DNA of 19,412 nt, taken from positions 1-19,412 of the forward strand of contig JBLHGN010000036.1 of the NCBI GenBank assembly GCA_047616325.1. The letters run 5' to 3'. The notes under the pieces are model-generated. The model was not told where the DNA came from and ran no database searches. It saw nothing but the letters and a program-made list of their open reading frames with translations. The translations under genes and the position numbers were made by a program. Position 1 is the stretch's first letter. The number at the start of each line of letters is the position of its first letter. Below are positions 1 through 6,958 of this stretch, piece after piece. Source of the DNA: JBLHGN01 sp047616325. GTDB taxonomy: Bacteria > Pseudomonadota > Gammaproteobacteria > Pseudomonadales > Cellvibrionaceae.

Positions 1-55
1 GCCAAGGTAACTGAAGTCCTAATGCGGCTGCAAACAATTCTTGCTCTTGAATCAT
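1..55 (-). CDS. N-terminus of an ISL3-like transposase, cut by the window edge
   Basis: Only 18 codons are visible, reading leftward out of the window: they begin MIQEQELFAAALGL and end LQLPW. From memory this resembles the start of ISL3-family (IS204/IS1001/IS1096/IS1165) transposases, which open with a short '(E)LFxxALGLxxPW' segment before a zinc-finger domain. No zinc finger or DDE domain can be seen, so the family call is tentative. An in-frame ATG at 86-88 would add 11 residues (MASPPLTVRIG); neither start has a convincing ribosome binding site. It abuts a remnant of a different transposase, so this edge is a mobile-element cluster. It could equally be a chance match over a very short stretch. 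Confidence 0.4.
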   Translation of the reverse strand, partial: MIQEQELFAAALGLQLPW

Positions 56-87
56 TCCTATTCTCACTGTTAACGGGGGGGAAGCCA

Positions 88-115
88 TATTCCATATTAT
101 AATCCATGTGGAATA
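88..115. repeat. AT-rich inverted repeat TATTCCA / TGGAATA
   Basis: TATTCCA at 88-94 is matched by its reverse complement TGGAATA at 109-115, around a 14-base spacer holding the self-complementary ATTATAAT (96-103). It lies between the leftward ISL3-like start and the truncated transposase remnant. It could be a promoter or operator for the leftward gene (ATTATAAT offers a -10-like box on both strands) or part of an insertion-sequence end. Function is inferred only. Confidence 0.4.
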
Positions 116-116
116 G

Positions 117-882
117 CGAAGAACCCAACATTTTGAAAGAACACAAAGTAGCATTGAGCAACTGAGAGAAGAAGTGAGCCAACAATCATCTCCTGAAGCA
201 TTGTCTTGCTTACAGGATGATCTTGAAAACGTCAGGGTTTTTCAGGATTATGCCGAACTTCTGATGAGTCAAATAGAACGTCGTGTTTTAGAGGATGAAA
301 CTATTCCCACCAAGGAAAAAAATTTACTCTATTTTTCAACCGCGTACCGAATGGATTAGTAAGGGTAAAGCGGGGGGGGGGGGTAGTTGAGCTTGGTGTT
401 AAAGTCTGCATTATGTAAGATCAATATCAGTTTATTTTACATCACGACGTCATGGAAAAAGCTCAAGATGTTGATGTCGCCGTGTCGATGGTGACACAAA
501 CGCAAGTGCATTTCCCATCGCTCAACTCCTGTAGTTTTGATAAAGGTTTCATAGTCCCTCCATCCAGGTGGAATTAAGCACACACTTGGATCAGCTTGTA
601 CTTTCTAAAAAAGGGAAAATGTCTGCGGAAGAAAAATTAAAAGTACACGCACCAGAATACAAAAAAGTACGGCGTCAGCATTCGGCTGTAAATGCACTGG
701 AGCAGCACGGCCTTGACCGTTGCCCTGATCATGGGATTGACGGATTTAAGCGTTATGTTGCATTAGGTGTTTTAGCCCGCAACTTACAGCGAATTGGCTT
801 CATACTGCGGAAAAAGAGCGCGCAGAAATATTACGAAAGCAGCGAGGCGAACCATACCTCCAAGCCGCTTAGCGTCACTTAA
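117..882 (+). pseudogene. Degraded DDE transposase remnant (ISNCY/IS5-like), 5'-truncated and frameshifted
   Basis: Three frame segments together spell the C-terminal half of one transposase. Segment 1 (open from 117, GTG at 174) ends ...VLEDETIPTKEKNLL. Around 316-322 (an A-rich run) the frame shifts and continues YSIFQPRTEWISKGKAG. A 12-G run at 372-383 then breaks it again; the next segment reads VELGVKVCIM, a stop (taa), DQYQFILHHDVMEKAQ and SCSFDKGF. A last segment (568-882) reads KKGKMSAEEK, RRQHSAVNALEQHGLDRC and GIDGFKRYVALGVLARNLQR. The order matches transposases I recall as EWISKGKAGVPVELG...FDKGF...RRQHSAVESAINALE...GFKRYVALAVVARN. About four residues (ESAI) of the HSAVESAI motif are missing, probably including the catalytic Glu. 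The N-terminal half is absent. It is a dead element; the exact IS family name is less certain than its being a transposase. Confidence 0.75.
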
Positions 883-1185
883 ATTGGTTCTTGCATTACG
901 ATCGCAGTTGAAGAAGAAGGGCTTCAGGAGGGAGCCTTGAGCCAAAAATATTATTGATCATATAGTGATCAATGAATTGTTTTCAAGATTAAAGTACCTG
1001 AAGCAAAAAAGCACAGATAGGCCCATTTGGCCCAGTGGGTTGTGGTTATATTTTAACCGCCATGCCATTACTGAAGAAAAACAGGGGTTTTCGTGCTGGC
1101 ACTAATTAGATATTGCAGGTAATTGGTAAGGCTACTGGTAAAGATATTCCCCGTGGGTATGTTTATGTTAAAAGGTAAAACAATA
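883..1185. other. Intergenic stretch between transposase remnant and pilin pseudogene
   Basis: About 300 bases without a supported gene. It holds a perfect palindrome (953-973), an imperfect palindrome CCCATTTGGCCCAGTGGG (1021-1038) that might be part of an insertion-sequence end, and the pilin ribosome binding site (AAAGG near 1171-1175). Short open frames on both strands show no recognisable domain. Confidence 0.5.
953..973. repeat. Perfect 8-bp palindrome ATTGATCA-N5-TGATCAAT
   Basis: ATTGATCA (953-960) and TGATCAAT (966-973) are exact reverse complements separated by TATAG. There is no T-tract after it and the stem is AT-rich, so it looks more like a protein-binding operator or a mobile-element end than an intrinsic terminator. 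It lies about 80 bases after the transposase remnant. Confidence 0.55.
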
Positions 1186-1629
1186 ATGAAACCAAGCATG
1201 CGCGGCTTTAATCTAATCGAAATTATAGTGGTAGTTGCCATGATTGGGATTCTTGCCGCCATTGGTTATCCTTCCTACCAAGACAGCATTAGAGAGTCTG
1301 CGCGACAGACAGGCAAGACAAAGTTGTTTGAAGTGTTAAGCCGCCAGGAGTAGTATTTTATCGACATCAAGGCCTATGCCAGAGATCTAACAGATCTCTG
1401 ATACCTGGCAAACGGTTTTTATCTAAGCAAACAGGGCCAAGAAAGTGCGGCATCGACTGGTGGTATCTATTTGATTGAATTGGCCGCACCCACTTCCACT
1501 TCGTTTACCCTGCAGGCAGTGCCACAGAATGGGCAAACCGCCGATACTTTATGCTCCACCCTCAGTATCACCGATACCGAATTGCTCGGAGCCACCGGAA
1601 CCAGCGGCGCAGACGCCTGCTGGAACTGA
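1186..1629 (+). pseudogene. pilE: PilE-like type IV major/minor pilin, broken by two in-frame stops
   Basis: The frame from ATG 1186 encodes a prepilin: leader MKPSMRG, then FNLIEIIVVVAMIGILAAIGYPSYQDSI, the class III signal typical of PilE/PilA (Glu at mature +5; Asn instead of the usual Thr at +2). After ...LFEVLSRQE comes TAG (1351-1353) where relatives have an Arg-like residue (RQERYF). The same frame continues YFIDIKAYARDLTDL, then TGA (1399-1401) where Gly is usual, then YLANGFY, FTLQAVPQNGQTADTLCSTL and GATGTSGADACWN to a final TGA at 1627-1629. The downstream part retains family features, including two Cys likely to form the C-terminal disulphide loop. There is no frameshift, so this is a recent loss, a sequencing problem, or readthrough. 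It is separate from the MSHA locus: the N-terminus is of Pil type, and genes that usually accompany pilE (pilV, pilW, pilX, pilY1) are not visible. Confidence 0.8.
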
Positions 1630-1675
1630 TGCTTGTTGAGCTTTTGTTGGCTTTAACTAGGCGCAGCTACAACAT

Positions 1676-3646
1676 TTAAACTTTGTCGGAGGCCAATTCA
1701 AAAGCAATGCGGCGCTTGTCTAAATCAACGCTTTGAATGGTGATGTCTACCTTTTTTCCGATAAAATAAACCACATCGTCAATGGTTAAGGTCATTCTTT
1801 TTGCGTCGTATTTTTTGGGTGTGTTTTTTGGAAACAATACAAAACCGTCTATCCCGCTATCCTCCAGTCTTACCCCAAATCCTTGTTGTGTGACGATGCG
1901 AATTTTGCCAGTGGCGGCAGAGCCAACCAGCCCGGCCGTGTATTGGATAATAAGCCATTGGGTAAGCTCTCTGTCGGCCTGGCGGCCTACCTGAATTTCT
2001 TCCTTTAGAGTAGTCAGTGCGGTTTCATTAAGAGGCTTAAATGACGACCCTAGCAGCGCGTGTTGTATGGCCCAATGATTGTACAAATCGGCAAAACGAC
2101 GAATGGGTGAGGTTATCGTGGCATAACCCTGCGAACCCATGCCCAAATGCGGCGAGGGACTTAGCGATAGCTCACCCGATTGCATCATTCTTCTAAGTGG
2201 TGCAATCAGCTTTTGGCGTTGCTCATCGCCTTGTAAGTGCGTAAATAAGGCGATGTGGCCATCAAGCTCGTTGATGTCCTGTTCAAGGCTAATATTTTCT
2301 TCTTTCAGCAGTGCTTTAACTTCGCCGAGACGATCTTTGCGAAAGCCGCCGTGTGCTATACACAAGCCCGTCTGATGTTTTGCTAGCAGTGTTGCCGCAC
2401 TAACATTGGTAACCAGCATGGCCTCTTCTACCAGTCTGTGAGCTACGTTGCGAGGCCGGGGTTGCACGCCCACAATTTTACCCATTTCGTCCAGTTGATA
2501 TTCATAATCGGTTTGATCGTCAGAAGTTATGCAGTTCTGTTTGCGATACTCTCGACGAGTTGTCGCCCAAAGATGTAAAGATTTAAGCTGCGCCTTGATC
2601 TCTTCGGGAATCGAGTCTGCCTCGGCATCAAGAAAACTGCTCACATCTTCATAGGTGAGTTTGTGTTTAGATTCAATTACAGCAAATTCAAACTCGGACG
2701 AGAGCACTTGGCCTTCGACGTCGAAGTCGATATGGCACACCAGTGCCGGGCGCTTTTTGTTGGCTTCCAAAGAGAAACTGAAGTGGGCCAAAGACACGGG
2801 TAACATGGGCGAGTAGCCCCCAAGCAAATACACGGTTTGCGCGCGAACTTGGCTACTATTAGCCAGTGTGGAATCTTGTTTAATAAAGCTACCTGGGTCG
2901 GCTATGGCAACGTGTAGGCGGGTAGTAGTCGAGTCACCTTCTCCAATAAATTCAATAGCGAGGGCGTCGTCCATGTCCTTGGTGGTGGCTGAGTCTATCG
3001 TGACAAATGACAGGTGGGTGAGGTCGGTTCTTCCACTTAAAAACGAATCGTTTAAGGGAGCGTCTTCGGTATCGGAGTTAAATAACGTTTCAATTTCAGC
3101 GGCTTGCTGCTGCAGGGGTTCGCTTTCTGCGCGGTTTAAGTTGAATTTAGCTTTTACGTATTTCACTTCGATTTTGTTTTCGTGGGGCTGGCCTATGCGC
3201 TCGATAATTTTTGCTGCCGCTTGGCCATCGCCGAAGGGGTGGCGTATCATCTTGGCAACAACAAAGTCACCTTCTTTGCATTTACCGCGATTCTTAGGTG
3301 GTAAAAACACCCAACGGCTGGATTGCGCGCCATTCGGTTCGACAAAATGGGCTTTGCCTTTTATGCGGTATTGGCCAATAAAACGACCCAATACGGTCGA
3401 AGTCAATTCTTCCAGTTCGGCTTCCAGTTTGTTCTTTTTATTGGTGCTTAGAACGACCTTAACTGTATCTCCAGGAATAACCCTTTGCATCTTGTCTGGA
3501 GACAAAAATGCATCTCGACCGTCACTTAGTTTTACAAACCCGAAGCGGCCATTGCTGCCCACCACCGTTCCAGTACCATATTCTTTGGATTCGACTATTT
3601 CTTTTTTAAGTTGGCTTAACTGGGAGAGGACGCTGCTATCTAACAT
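1676..3646 (-). CDS. rnb: Exoribonuclease II (RNase II)
   Basis: A 656-residue processive 3'-to-5' exoribonuclease that degrades single-stranded RNA in the cytoplasm; E. coli RNase II is 644 residues. An N-terminal cold-shock-type OB domain spans about residues 21-80 (GTVVGSNGRFGFVKL), a second about 85-150. The RNB catalytic domain starts near 205; TIDSATTKDMDDAL supplies the metal-binding aspartates D218, D224, D226 and D227. IADPGSFI and the signature ATITSPIRRFADLYNH follow, then a C-terminal S1 domain about 573-650 (GKIRIVTQQGFGVRLEDSGIDGFV). Spacing of motifs and lack of a lysine-rich tail favour RNase II over RNase R. ATG 3646 has AGGAA upstream and an extended -10 box at 3680-3688 on the same strand. 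It converges with the pilin pseudogene, 46 bases away. Confidence 0.9.
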   Translation of the reverse strand: MLDSSVLSQLSQLKKEIVESKEYGTGTVVGSNGRFGFVKLSDGRDAFLSPDKMQRVIPGDTVKVVLSTNKKNKLEAELEELTSTVLGRFIGQYRIKGKAHFVEPNGAQSSRWVFLPPKNRGKCKEGDFVVAKMIRHPFGDGQAAAKIIERIGQPHENKIEVKYVKAKFNLNRAESEPLQQQAAEIETLFNSDTEDAPLNDSFLSGRTDLTHLSFVTIDSATTKDMDDALAIEFIGEGDSTTTRLHVAIADPGSFIKQDSTLANSSQVRAQTVYLLGGYSPMLPVSLAHFSFSLEANKKRPALVCHIDFDVEGQVLSSEFEFAVIESKHKLTYEDVSSFLDAEADSIPEEIKAQLKSLHLWATTRREYRKQNCITSDDQTDYEYQLDEMGKIVGVQPRPRNVAHRLVEEAMLVTNVSAATLLAKHQTGLCIAHGGFRKDRLGEVKALLKEENISLEQDINELDGHIALFTHLQGDEQRQKLIAPLRRMMQSGELSLSPSPHLGMGSQGYATITSPIRRFADLYNHWAIQHALLGSSFKPLNETALTTLKEEIQVGRQADRELTQWLIIQYTAGLVGSAATGKIRIVTQQGFGVRLEDSGIDGFVLFPKNTPKKYDAKRMTLTIDDVVYFIGKKVDITIQSVDLDKRRIAFELASDKV

Positions 3647-3679
3647 GCTGTATTGTGTTCCTAATGCATAAAGGCGAGA

Positions 3680-3688
3680 ATTCTACCA
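3680..3688 (-). promoter_or_regulatory. Extended -10 promoter candidate for rnb
   Basis: On the - strand the sequence reads TGGTAGAAT: TAGAAT matches TATAAT at five of six bases and is preceded by the TGn extension. No good -35 box is seen at 16-18 bases upstream, which fits an extended -10 promoter. It lies about 34 bases before the rnb ATG. Confidence 0.4.
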
Positions 3689-3792
3689 GAAATACAAACA
3701 AACATGGATGTCCCACCTTAAAGTCACTCAACAAAAAAGGTTTTTTCTTTGAAAACCCGGTATTTGTCTTCGATAATAGCTTTTGGAAAGCG

Positions 3793-3814
3793 CCCTCCTA
3801 TCTGTGGCGGAGGG
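3793..3814. repeat. GC-rich stem-loop CCCTCC / GGAGGG
   Basis: CCCTCC (3793-3798) pairs with GGAGGG (3809-3814) around a 10-base loop. It sits in the divergent rnb/peroxiredoxin region and has no T-run. It may be a regulatory site or the remains of a terminator; nothing in the sequence decides. Confidence 0.35.
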
Positions 3815-3891
3815 TTAAATCGTAGCCTAAGGTGGCCCTAACATTTTGTATTTAAAGAGTATTTAGCTGTACTTGCGGCAGCGTCGGTACT

Positions 3892-3920
3892 TTGGCTGTT
3901 ACATGGTGGGCGCTTATACT
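3892..3920 (+). promoter_or_regulatory. Sigma-70 promoter candidate for the peroxiredoxin-like gene
   Basis: TTGGCT (3892-3897, four of six to TTGACA) and TATACT (3915-3920, five of six to TATAAT) are exactly 17 bases apart. Transcription would begin near 3927, giving a leader of about 27 bases before ATG 3954. This position supports ATG 3954 over the upstream TTG 3873. Confidence 0.5.
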
Positions 3921-3953
3921 GTTATTCAACTTATCCTTAAAAAAGGAAATTCC

Positions 3954-4658
3954 ATGCTAGAAAGAAAGAAAACACGCCATCCAATAAGCTTTTCGTCGCT
4001 CAACTTCCGTATCAAGTCCTTAAAACCCGGGTCGAAATTTTTTTTGGCTTTGGTTTTAACACTCTCATCTTCGTGGCTTTTTGCTGAAGCGTCGGTCCAG
4101 CTTCCAGATACCGCCAGTGCCGTGTGCCCCATTAAAGTAGGCGAAACACTGCCGCCATTGTTGCTTCAAGGCTTAGACGGAAAAGATGTGAATCTTGGCG
4201 AAAGTGTTGCGGGCCAGCCCAGTATTCTGATCTTTTACCGCGGCAGCTGGTGTCCCTATTGCAATGTTCATTTGGGTGAGCTGAAAACCATCGAGGCTGA
4301 GCTTAAACAATTGGGGTACGCCATTATCGCCGTCAGCCCAGACCTGCCCGCCAACCTTAAAAAAAGTGTCGATAAAAATAAGCTCGATTATCGCCTGCTA
4401 TCGGACAGCAAGGCCACGGCCGCTAAAGCCTTAGGCCTGGCCTATCGCGTCGACGATGCTTTGTACCAAAAGCTGCTAGGTTACGAAATTAACCTGGAGG
4501 CGGCTTCTGGCGAGCAGCACCACATTCTTCCCGTGCCAGCGGCAATAGTGCTGGATAAAAAAGGAACGGTTAAATTTGTATTTGCCAGCCCAGACTACAA
4601 AGTTCGCGTAGATACAGAGCTGCTATTGGCCGCAGCCAAATCGGCGCTAAAAAAATAG
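3954..4658 (+). CDS. Exported peroxiredoxin-like / AhpC-TSA family protein with CPYC motif
   Basis: A 234-residue thioredoxin-fold protein. An N-terminal hydrophobic segment at about residues 29-45 (FFLALVLTLSSSWLFAEA) resembles a signal peptide with a long positively charged n-region, so export to the periplasm is likely. The redoxin domain follows: VGETLPPLLLQGLDGKDVNL, then LIFYRGSWCPYCNVHLGEL with Cys100 and Cys103, and the AIIAVSPD strand. The FYRGxWCPYCN form is that of the Prx_like2 (AhpC/TSA) group; it carries a CxxC pair where classical peroxiredoxins have PxxxTxxC, so thiol-disulphide or peroxide reduction is plausible but the substrate is unknown. ATG 3954 is chosen because AAGGA lies at 3943-3947, six bases upstream, and a promoter ends at 3920; the frame is open back to TTG 3873 but that extension is not signal-like. 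Confidence 0.8.
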   Translation: MLERKKTRHPISFSSLNFRIKSLKPGSKFFLALVLTLSSSWLFAEASVQLPDTASAVCPIKVGETLPPLLLQGLDGKDVNLGESVAGQPSILIFYRGSWCPYCNVHLGELKTIEAELKQLGYAIIAVSPDLPANLKKSVDKNKLDYRLLSDSKATAAKALGLAYRVDDALYQKLLGYEINLEAASGEQHHILPVPAAIVLDKKGTVKFVFASPDYKVRVDTELLLAAAKSALKK

Positions 4659-4679
4659 TGATCTTAGCTCGAACCTTTC

Positions 4680-4715
4680 CGCTGATTGCTTCACAAGGCT
4701 GCGATGCAATCAGCG
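4680..4715. terminator. Stem-loop between convergent genes, possible terminator
   Basis: CGCTGATTGC (4680-4689) and GCAATCAGCG (4706-4715) are perfect reverse complements around a 16-base loop. It lies 22 bases after the peroxiredoxin-like gene and 62 bases after the end of trmL, so it could stop transcription from both sides. There is no T-run directly after the stem on either strand, so it may instead protect 3' ends of the messages. Confidence 0.45.
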
Positions 4716-4776
4716 ACTAATATTAGCCGCTACCGTCAGCTCCTTGCAAGCCTCTGGTTTTTAATATAAAAATGGC

Positions 4777-5241
4777 TTACATCGACGTCTCGTAAGCTTG
4801 TTGTCGCCACGCTTCGTAGACAATCACGGAAGTCGCATTTGATAAATTCATGCTGCGGCTGCCTTCTATCATGGGTATGCGAATGATGTTATCGCTGCCT
4901 ATAAGTTCTAATATCTCATCCGGCAAGCCCCGTGTTTCGGGGCCAAAAACGAAAAAATCGCCTTTGCCGTAGACCGCCTCACTGTGAAATAGGCACCCCT
5001 TGGTCGATATCGCCCATAGCTGCGCTGGTTTTTGTGAAGCTAAAAAAGCCTCCCAGTTTGCATAAGACTTAATATTTTGCCATTCGCCATAGTCGAGGCC
5101 TGCTCGTCGCAGGCGCTTGTCATCCAGTTCGAATCCCAGGGGTTCAATAAGGTGCAATGTATTGCCCGTGTTGGCGCAGAGACGAATGATATTGCCGGTG
5201 TTTGGTGGAATTTCGGGTTCAAAAAGCACTATGTTAAACAT
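4777..5241 (-). CDS. trmL: tRNA (cytidine(34)-2'-O)-methyltransferase TrmL
   Basis: A 154-residue SPOUT-fold methyltransferase (E. coli TrmL/YibK is 157 residues) that uses S-adenosylmethionine to methylate the 2'-O of the wobble base (C or cmnm5U at position 34) of tRNA-Leu isoacceptors. All family motifs are present: motif 1 PEIPPNTGNIIRLCANTG, motif 2 FVFGPETRGLP, and motif 3 IRIPM...RSMNLSNATSVIVYEAWRQ, which form the trefoil-knot cofactor site. It is a stand-alone domain with no added RNA-binding extension. The start MFNIVLFEPEIPPNTGN is the usual one. It is divergent from mshI (164 bases between starts) and convergent with the peroxiredoxin-like gene. MSHA loci do not need this gene; it marks the left border of the pilus operon. 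Confidence 0.93.
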   Translation of the reverse strand: MFNIVLFEPEIPPNTGNIIRLCANTGNTLHLIEPLGFELDDKRLRRAGLDYGEWQNIKSYANWEAFLASQKPAQLWAISTKGCLFHSEAVYGKGDFFVFGPETRGLPDEILELIGSDNIIRIPMIEGSRSMNLSNATSVIVYEAWRQQAYETSM

Positions 5242-5405
5242 ATAAAAAATCTCTCAAAAGCGGCGATATTGTTTTTGCCGTCTATACTAATGGTTATTGC
5301 ACACCAGTTGATTATAAACAACAGTTATGTTGCTTCTCTATGGCTGGCGGGACCAATGTCATTATTTGGTTACATTATCAACTCAAAATGTAGAGAGAAC
5401 TGCAA

Positions 5406-6338
5406 TTGGATTGGTTAGATCGATTGAGCGCAAAGAAGGGGGTTGTGGGCATTGAAATGATGGCCGATGGCTTGGCTATAGTGGCGCGTGGCTGCCATGG
5501 TGATAGCAGTCAAATTAATGCTATATCAATGATTCGAGACGACGCCGCTGATGGCGATCAAACCAAAGCCCTCACCGAGTTTATTGAAAAAAACAAACTA
5601 GCAAAGCGTTTATGCCATGTGGTGCTTGGTGCACAGGACTATCAGTTGTTGCTGGTGGAACCTCCCGATGTGCCGGAAGAAGATGTCCGCGAAGCCATTC
5701 GTTGGCGCATTAAAGATCTCGTTTCAATTCCGGTTGCCAGCGCTGTCATTGATGTGTTTTCCCTGCCTGCCGATGGAAATCGCTCTACCAAAAAAATGCT
5801 CTATGTGGTGGTGGCTGAAATCGGTCGAATCAAATCTTTGATAGCCATGGTTAAAGCCGCTGGACTTACTTTGGCCTCGATAGACATTGGCGAAATGGCA
5901 CTGCGCAATCTGGCCTTGGTTAAGAGTGGGGGACAGGACGATAGTCGTGGTGTAGCAATTGCGAGAATAGCAGAGGGTGGCGGTACGCTCGCGCTCTACA
6001 AAAAGGGAAACTTGTATCTTTCCCGGCAATTCAAGCTGACGTATGGCGGCGGCTTACTGGATGATTTGCCTGGTGACATGCTGGCCTTGGAGATTCAGCG
6101 CTCACTGGACTACTACGAACGTCAAATGGGCATGGCGCCGCCGGCGCAGTTGTTTTTGTGCGGCGAAAATATAAGTGCAGATAAAATTACCCAAAATATT
6201 ACCCGCAGCTTAAATGTGCCTACCCAGTTTCTTGAGTTAAGCCTTGAACTTGGACTGGCGGAGGATGTAGACGACGGTATGGTGCAATTATGCTTGGGGG
6301 CTTTGGGTGGGGCATATAGGGAGGCCTTACTCCAATGA
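5406..6338 (+). CDS. mshI: MSHA biogenesis protein MshI (PilM-like)
   Basis: A 310-residue, probably cytoplasmic actin-like protein related to PilM, expected to bind the short cytoplasmic tail of the PilN-like partner and link the assembly ATPase to the alignment complex. VVGIEMMADGLAIVA near the N-terminus is the usual first strand pair, and VPEEDVREAIRWRIKDLVSIPV (about 89-110) is the hallmark PilM/MshI segment; DLPGDMLALEIQRSLDYYERQ (about 219-239) is the second conserved helix. TTG 5406 is the only usable start: an in-frame TAG lies at 5391-5393, no ATG or GTG comes between, and a purine-rich GAGAGAA (5393-5399) sits seven bases upstream. It is the first gene of the MSHA cluster. No clear sigma-70 promoter was found in the 164 bases before it. 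It overlaps the next gene by 4 bases. Confidence 0.85.
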   Translation: MDWLDRLSAKKGVVGIEMMADGLAIVARGCHGDSSQINAISMIRDDAADGDQTKALTEFIEKNKLAKRLCHVVLGAQDYQLLLVEPPDVPEEDVREAIRWRIKDLVSIPVASAVIDVFSLPADGNRSTKKMLYVVVAEIGRIKSLIAMVKAAGLTLASIDIGEMALRNLALVKSGGQDDSRGVAIARIAEGGGTLALYKKGNLYLSRQFKLTYGGGLLDDLPGDMLALEIQRSLDYYERQMGMAPPAQLFLCGENISADKITQNITRSLNVPTQFLELSLELGLAEDVDDGMVQLCLGALGGAYREALLQ

Positions 6339-6958
6339 CTATGCAGCGGGTAAATCTCTACCGACCAGAATTGCGGCCTAAAAAAGAATGGATTACGGCC
6401 AACACCTTGGTTGCTGTTGTGTTGGGATTTGTGCTCATTATTAGTGCCTCGGTCTATCTGCAAAATCGTAATTTGGTTAACTATGAAAAACAGGTGGCAT
6501 TTTTGGAAGCGCAAAAATTAGCCACTCAAAATCGTATTGATTTCATTCGCGCAGAAGTTAGTCCCAAGAATTCAAAAGATATCGACGCCAACATAGAAAA
6601 GCTCCAGCGTACGATTAAAGCGCGTGAACAGGTCAGTCAAATAATTCAGGGGCAAAACCTCGGTAATGAAGCTGGCTTTTCAGAATCTATGAATGCACTG
6701 GCCCGTCAGTCTCTGGCAAGTGTGTCGTTAGCGCGCTTTCGTATTTCTCGCGGCGGAAGTTATGTCGAAATTGAAGGGGAAACCCGAACTCCCGGCGACG
6801 TACCAAAATACGTTCAGTATCTGCTGCGTGAACCCAGTTTTGTCGGTGTGCAGTTTGGTTTGTTGAGTATGGCAGAGGGTGTGAATAATTCACGTCATAA
6901 ATTTTCTATTGGCTTTGATTCGGTCTATCAGTTAGCATCTAAAAAGGGGGGTAAATGA
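6335..6958 (+). CDS. MSHA biogenesis protein, PilN-like (MshI2)
   Basis: A 207-residue single-pass inner-membrane protein. The short cytoplasmic N-terminus MTMQRVNLYRPELRPK matches the PilN motif (xxINLLPWR-type) that docks into PilM/MshI. A membrane segment spans about residues 22-42 (ANTLVAVVLGFVLIISASVYL), a probable coiled coil about 45-100, and then a ferredoxin-like periplasmic domain (SLASVSLARFRISRGGSYVEIEG). It would pair with the PilO-like MshJ. Its ATG overlaps the mshI stop (ATGA), and its own stop overlaps the next start the same way, indicating translational coupling. Some MSHA loci call this gene mshI2; others use no separate name. Confidence 0.8.
   Translation: MTMQRVNLYRPELRPKKEWITANTLVAVVLGFVLIISASVYLQNRNLVNYEKQVAFLEAQKLATQNRIDFIRAEVSPKNSKDIDANIEKLQRTIKAREQVSQIIQGQNLGNEAGFSESMNALARQSLASVSLARFRISRGGSYVEIEGETRTPGDVPKYVQYLLREPSFVGVQFGLLSMAEGVNNSRHKFSIGFDSVYQLASKKGGK

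Larger units (their letters stand above)
3647..3953. other. Divergent intergenic region, rnb / peroxiredoxin-like gene
   Basis: 307 bases between the divergent starts. Visible contents: the rnb extended -10 (3680-3688, - strand), a small inverted repeat GGTTTT/AAAACC (3739-3757), a stem-loop CCCTCC/GGAGGG (3793-3798 with 3809-3814), and a promoter for the rightward gene (3892-3920). An open frame from TTG 3873 runs into the rightward gene, but the promoter lies inside it, so that part is judged untranslated. Confidence 0.5.

Noticed and set aside
174..359. Separate small gene of 61 codons starting at GTG 174
   Set aside because: Its C-terminal sequence continues in another frame as a recognisable transposase motif (EWISKGKAG), so it is one fragment of the transposase remnant, not a gene.
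1119..1180. Short reading ending GKDIPRGYVYVKR just before the pilin pseudogene, considered as a PilY1-like C-terminal end
   Set aside because: Only about 19 codons are open after an in-frame TAG and I cannot match it to a family with confidence.
2868..3671. 267-codon + strand frame antisense to rnb
   Set aside because: It lies opposite the RNase II catalytic region, whose motifs are all intact; its translation has no recognisable domain.
3873..3953. Upstream TTG start adding 27 residues to the peroxiredoxin-like protein
   Set aside because: A promoter candidate ends at 3920 within it and AAGGA precedes ATG 3954; the extension does not improve the signal peptide.
5077..5418. 113-codon + strand frame over the trmL start and the mshI upstream region
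   Set aside because: About half is antisense to trmL, and the rest has no homology that I recognise; it overlaps the mshI start.
6122..6514. 130-codon - strand frame inside mshI and the PilN-like gene
   Set aside because: Shadow of two convincingly identified + strand genes; no domain visible.
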